Positions 5,483 through 7,163 of a DNA stretch of 7,163 bases are shown here, in pieces. Both the position numbers and the translations under genes were made by a program. Under the pieces are notes generated by a model, which made no database searches, had not been told where the DNA came from, and was given only the letters and a program-made list of their open reading frames with translations. The stretch comes from an uncultured Caryophanales bacterium (lineage in GTDB: Bacteria; Bacillota_I; Bacilli_A; RFN20; CAG-826), in assembly GCA_947303105.1 (NCBI GenBank), contig CAMYXQ010000043.1, forward strand, positions 1 to 7,163. Direction: 5' to 3'. The stretch's first letter is position 1; every line of letters starts with the position of its first letter.

Positions 5483-6679
5483 TTATTGGACCAAACTTTC
5501 GAGGTCTTTGATCATCTGAATGAGATCGCGGTAGGAAGAGAGGTCTTCCGGAACGGTCGGGGCCTGATCGCCGAAGGTGAGGGTGAAGCCGCCGTCGACG
5601 TCGATCTGCCACTGGGTGTGACCGATCTTCTCGGGAATGCCCATCGATTCGTCGCTGGTGAAGATCATTCCGCCATCGAGGTCATAGGCGTCGGTCTTCA
5701 TCTCATAACGGAAGTCGAAGACGGTCTTGAGGGCTTTGAAGCCATCCGCGTCGAAGGTCAGCGCGAATTCGAGGCCGTGGACATCGAGGCCTTCGAGATT
5801 GGCGGCGAGATCTTCGCGGTGCTCGGCATCGGCGTAGTCGAGAATGAATTTCACGACTTCTTCGGTGGTGAAACTGGCGTAGAAGACATATTCGCCTTGG
5901 CCGTTGCCGTAGACGCTGAGCCAGGAGGAGTAATCCTCATAATGCTCATCGAGGAAGACGACAAGGCGATTGATCGCGGTGCCCACCGCATCGTAGTCGA
6001 CGGTGACGCCATCGAACGGATTCTCGATGTCGCCCATCATATCCGTATAGGGCTTGAGTTCTTCTTCGATGCCTTCGGCAGTGACGAAGTATTTATCGCC
6101 GAGGAAAGTGGAAACGAGCATCTTATAATCGCCGAATCCGGCCATATCAAAGATATCTTTGACGAGATTGATAAGATTCTCGTTGGTCGGATCGAAGTAG
6201 AGGGTCTCATCTTCGACGAAGGCGCTGAAGGCGATGTTGTTGCGGGTTCTGGCGCTTCTCGACTCACCGCTTTGATAGTCCCAATGGACGGACTGGGCGG
6301 CAACGTCGACGCTCGACATCTGCGGGGCGCTGTTGCCTTGATCGTCGGCGATCGCTCTGGCGAAACGGAAATCGCCGGAAATGCCATTGACGGCAAAGTT
6401 CATGTTTTTGGTGCTGTCGGTATTCTCGATCGCGTTGTGGGTGACGCCTTCGACGTCGATGCCCAAAACATCGTCCGAAACGAGGGCGATGGAGAAAACA
6501 TCGCTATTTTGGAAGGTCTTTTTGGCGCTCTTGCCGAGATCGGAGAAACCTTGTCTCTCATCCTGCTTTTCGAGGGTGGTCGGTTCTAACTTATTGGTCT
6601 TTTCCTGGGTTTTTTCGCAAGCGAAAAGCGGCAGGGATACCATGCTTAGAATCAATACGGCTTTCATTGACTTTTTCAT
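5483..6679 (-). CDS. Putative lipoprotein of unknown function
   Basis: The 398-residue product starts with a lipoprotein signal peptide: a basic MKKSMK end, a hydrophobic core (7-19) and the lipobox LFAC with the lipidated Cys21. After cleavage by signal peptidase II it would be anchored to the outer face of the membrane. A polar Lys/Glu/Thr-rich linker (22-55) follows, then an acidic, mostly beta-plus-alpha region without cysteines or further membrane spans. Its alternating stretches (such as VHWDYQSGESRSAR at 131-144, ETLYFDP at 158-164, GLEFALTFDADGFKALKTVFDF at 302-323, where I note only the pattern) recall LolA/LppX-like lipoprotein folds, but that is a weak impression. I do not recognise the family. 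The ATG at 6679 has AAAGGAGG seven bases upstream; extending to 6901 would enter gap and lose the signal peptide. It is a single-gene unit with its own promoter and terminator. Confidence 0.85.
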   Translation of the reverse strand: MKKSMKAVLILSMVSLPLFACEKTQEKTNKLEPTTLEKQDERQGFSDLGKSAKKTFQNSDVFSIALVSDDVLGIDVEGVTHNAIENTDSTKNMNFAVNGISGDFRFARAIADDQGNSAPQMSSVDVAAQSVHWDYQSGESRSARTRNNIAFSAFVEDETLYFDPTNENLINLVKDIFDMAGFGDYKMLVSTFLGDKYFVTAEGIEEELKPYTDMMGDIENPFDGVTVDYDAVGTAINRLVVFLDEHYEDYSSWLSVYGNGQGEYVFYASFTTEEVVKFILDYADAEHREDLAANLEGLDVHGLEFALTFDADGFKALKTVFDFRYEMKTDAYDLDGGMIFTSDESMGIPEKIGHTQWQIDVDGGFTLTFGDQAPTVPEDLSSYRDLIQMIKDLESLVQ

Positions 6680-6703
6680 ACGAAAACCTCCTTTGACAAT
6701 TCC

Positions 6704-6733
6704 ATTATACCGCAATTGCGTGGGGGCATACAA
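6704..6733 (-). promoter_or_regulatory. Predicted promoter of the lipoprotein gene
   Basis: A consensus -10 box TATAAT (6709-6704) is preceded after 18 bases by TTGTAT (6733-6728) as a -35 box. Transcription would start near 6697, about 18 bases before the ATG. The -35 overlaps the T tract of the gap terminator. The spacer contains a perfect 10-base palindrome, CGCAATTGCG (6711-6720), next to the -10, a possible operator. Confidence 0.65.
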
Positions 6734-6756
6734 AAAAAGCACGGCGAACCGTGCTT
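6731..6756 (-). terminator. Intrinsic terminator of gap
   Basis: Fourteen bases after the gap stop the minus strand forms an 8-bp stem, AAGCACGG (6756-6749) and CCGTGCTT (6744-6737), closed by a stable TTCG tetraloop. A T run at 6738-6732 follows. This is a strong Rho-independent terminator, so gap is not co-transcribed with the lipoprotein gene. Confidence 0.93.
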
Positions 6757-6770
6757 CTTTGATTTGGGGA

Positions 6771-7163
6771 CTAGAGCTCCGCGAAGTACTTGATGGTGCG
6801 GACCATCTGAGAGGTGTAGGAGTTCTCGTTGTCATACCAAGCGACGACTTGGACCTGATAGAGGCCATCCGCAACCTTGGTGACCATGGTCTGGGTCGCA
6901 TCGAAGAGCGAGCCGAAACGCATGCCGATGATGTCGGAGGAGACGAGCTCTTCTTCGGTATAACCGAAGGAAGCGCTGACGGCAGCCTTCATGGCCGCAT
7001 TGATCTTCTCTGTGGTGACGTCTTCGCCTTTGACGACGGCGACAAGGATCGTGGTCGATCCGGTCGGGGTCGGAACACGCTGGGCGGAACCGATGAGTTT
7101 GCCGTTCAGTTCGGGGATGACGAGACCGATCGCCTTGGCGGCGCCGGTGCTGTTCGGGACGAT
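6771..7163 (-). CDS. gap: Glyceraldehyde-3-phosphate dehydrogenase, C-terminal part
   Basis: The enzyme oxidises glyceraldehyde 3-phosphate with NAD and phosphate to 1,3-bisphosphoglycerate, the substrate of Pgk. The frame is open from the right edge to a TAG stop and gives the last 130 residues of a protein usually near 335. The fragment starts IVPNSTGAAKAIG, the conserved loop just after the catalytic Cys region, which is outside the window. It then shows AQRVPTPTGS (27-36, with the phosphate-binding Arg29), SSDIIGMRFGSLFDATQT (75-92) and WYDNENSYTSQMV (109-121), whose Asn112 contacts the nicotinamide in this family. It ends in the typical YFAEL. The PNSTGAAKA and VPTPTGSTTI variants are common in gut Firmicutes. 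An internal ATG at 6992 is not the start. It has its own terminator and is separated from pgk by four other genes. Confidence 0.97.
   Translation of the reverse strand: MVPNSTGAAKAIGLVIPELNGKLIGSAQRVPTPTGSTTILVAVVKGEDVTTEKINAAMKAAVSASFGYTEEELVSSDIIGMRFGSLFDATQTMVTKVADGLYQVQVVAWYDNENSYTSQMVRTIKYFAEL

Noticed and set aside
5486..6589. A 367-codon open frame on the plus strand, antisense to the lipoprotein gene
   Set aside because: Same codon mirror effect. The minus-strand frame has a signal peptide, lipobox, promoter, ribosome binding site and terminator; the plus-strand frame has none and starts inside the terminator region.
6680..6901. Upstream extension of the lipoprotein frame into gap
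   Set aside because: The added 74 residues are an out-of-frame reading of gap and its terminator, and they would bury the lipoprotein signal peptide.
1..7163. Defence system, mobile element, CRISPR array, riboswitch or RNA gene
   Set aside because: No transposase, integrase, nuclease, regular spaced repeats, tRNA-like cloverleaf or long structured leader was seen. No stretch over 300 bases lacks a gene; all intergenic regions are short and explained by promoters, dyads and terminators.

Overview
The window looks like chromosomal DNA from a low-complexity-genome Firmicutes or Mollicutes-related lineage (class Bacilli in the broad sense, perhaps a gut Erysipelotrichia/Acholeplasma/RF39-type organism). 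This rests on the gene set, strong AGGAGG-type ribosome binding sites, a lipobox lipoprotein, short U-tailed intrinsic terminators and a FakA/FakB-type fatty-acid kinase pair. Base composition seems mid-range by eye. TGA acts as a stop (tpiA) and TGG encodes Trp, so the code is standard. The assignment below phylum is a guess.

Layout from right to left, since most genes read on the minus strand: the 3' part of gap (glyceraldehyde-3-phosphate dehydrogenase) with its own terminator; an unidentified 398-residue lipoprotein with its own promoter; a plus-strand TetR-family regulator that converges on the lipoprotein gene and shares a bidirectional terminator with it; a divergent intergenic region with two promoters and two inverted repeats; a degV/fakB-like gene followed 3 bases later by a full-length fakA-like gene, closed by a terminator; then a pgk-tpiA operon with its own promoter; and, 36 bases after tpiA, the first 18 codons of an unidentified gene that runs off the left edge.

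Two functional themes are interleaved. gap, pgk and tpiA are the triose-phosphate section of glycolysis, but the usual gap-pgk-tpiA run is split by four other genes. The inserted block contains a predicted fatty-acid activation module: the DegV-family protein would hold a fatty acid, and the FakA-like kinase would phosphorylate its carboxylate to acyl-phosphate for phospholipid synthesis. The divergent TetR gene, its apparently leaderless mRNA and the inverted repeats over both promoters suggest local control of this module. That control is inference. No mobile element, CRISPR array, tRNA or rRNA was seen, and no wholly new system is evident. The most interesting parts are the TetR/fakB-fakA regulatory arrangement and the lipoprotein of unknown function.
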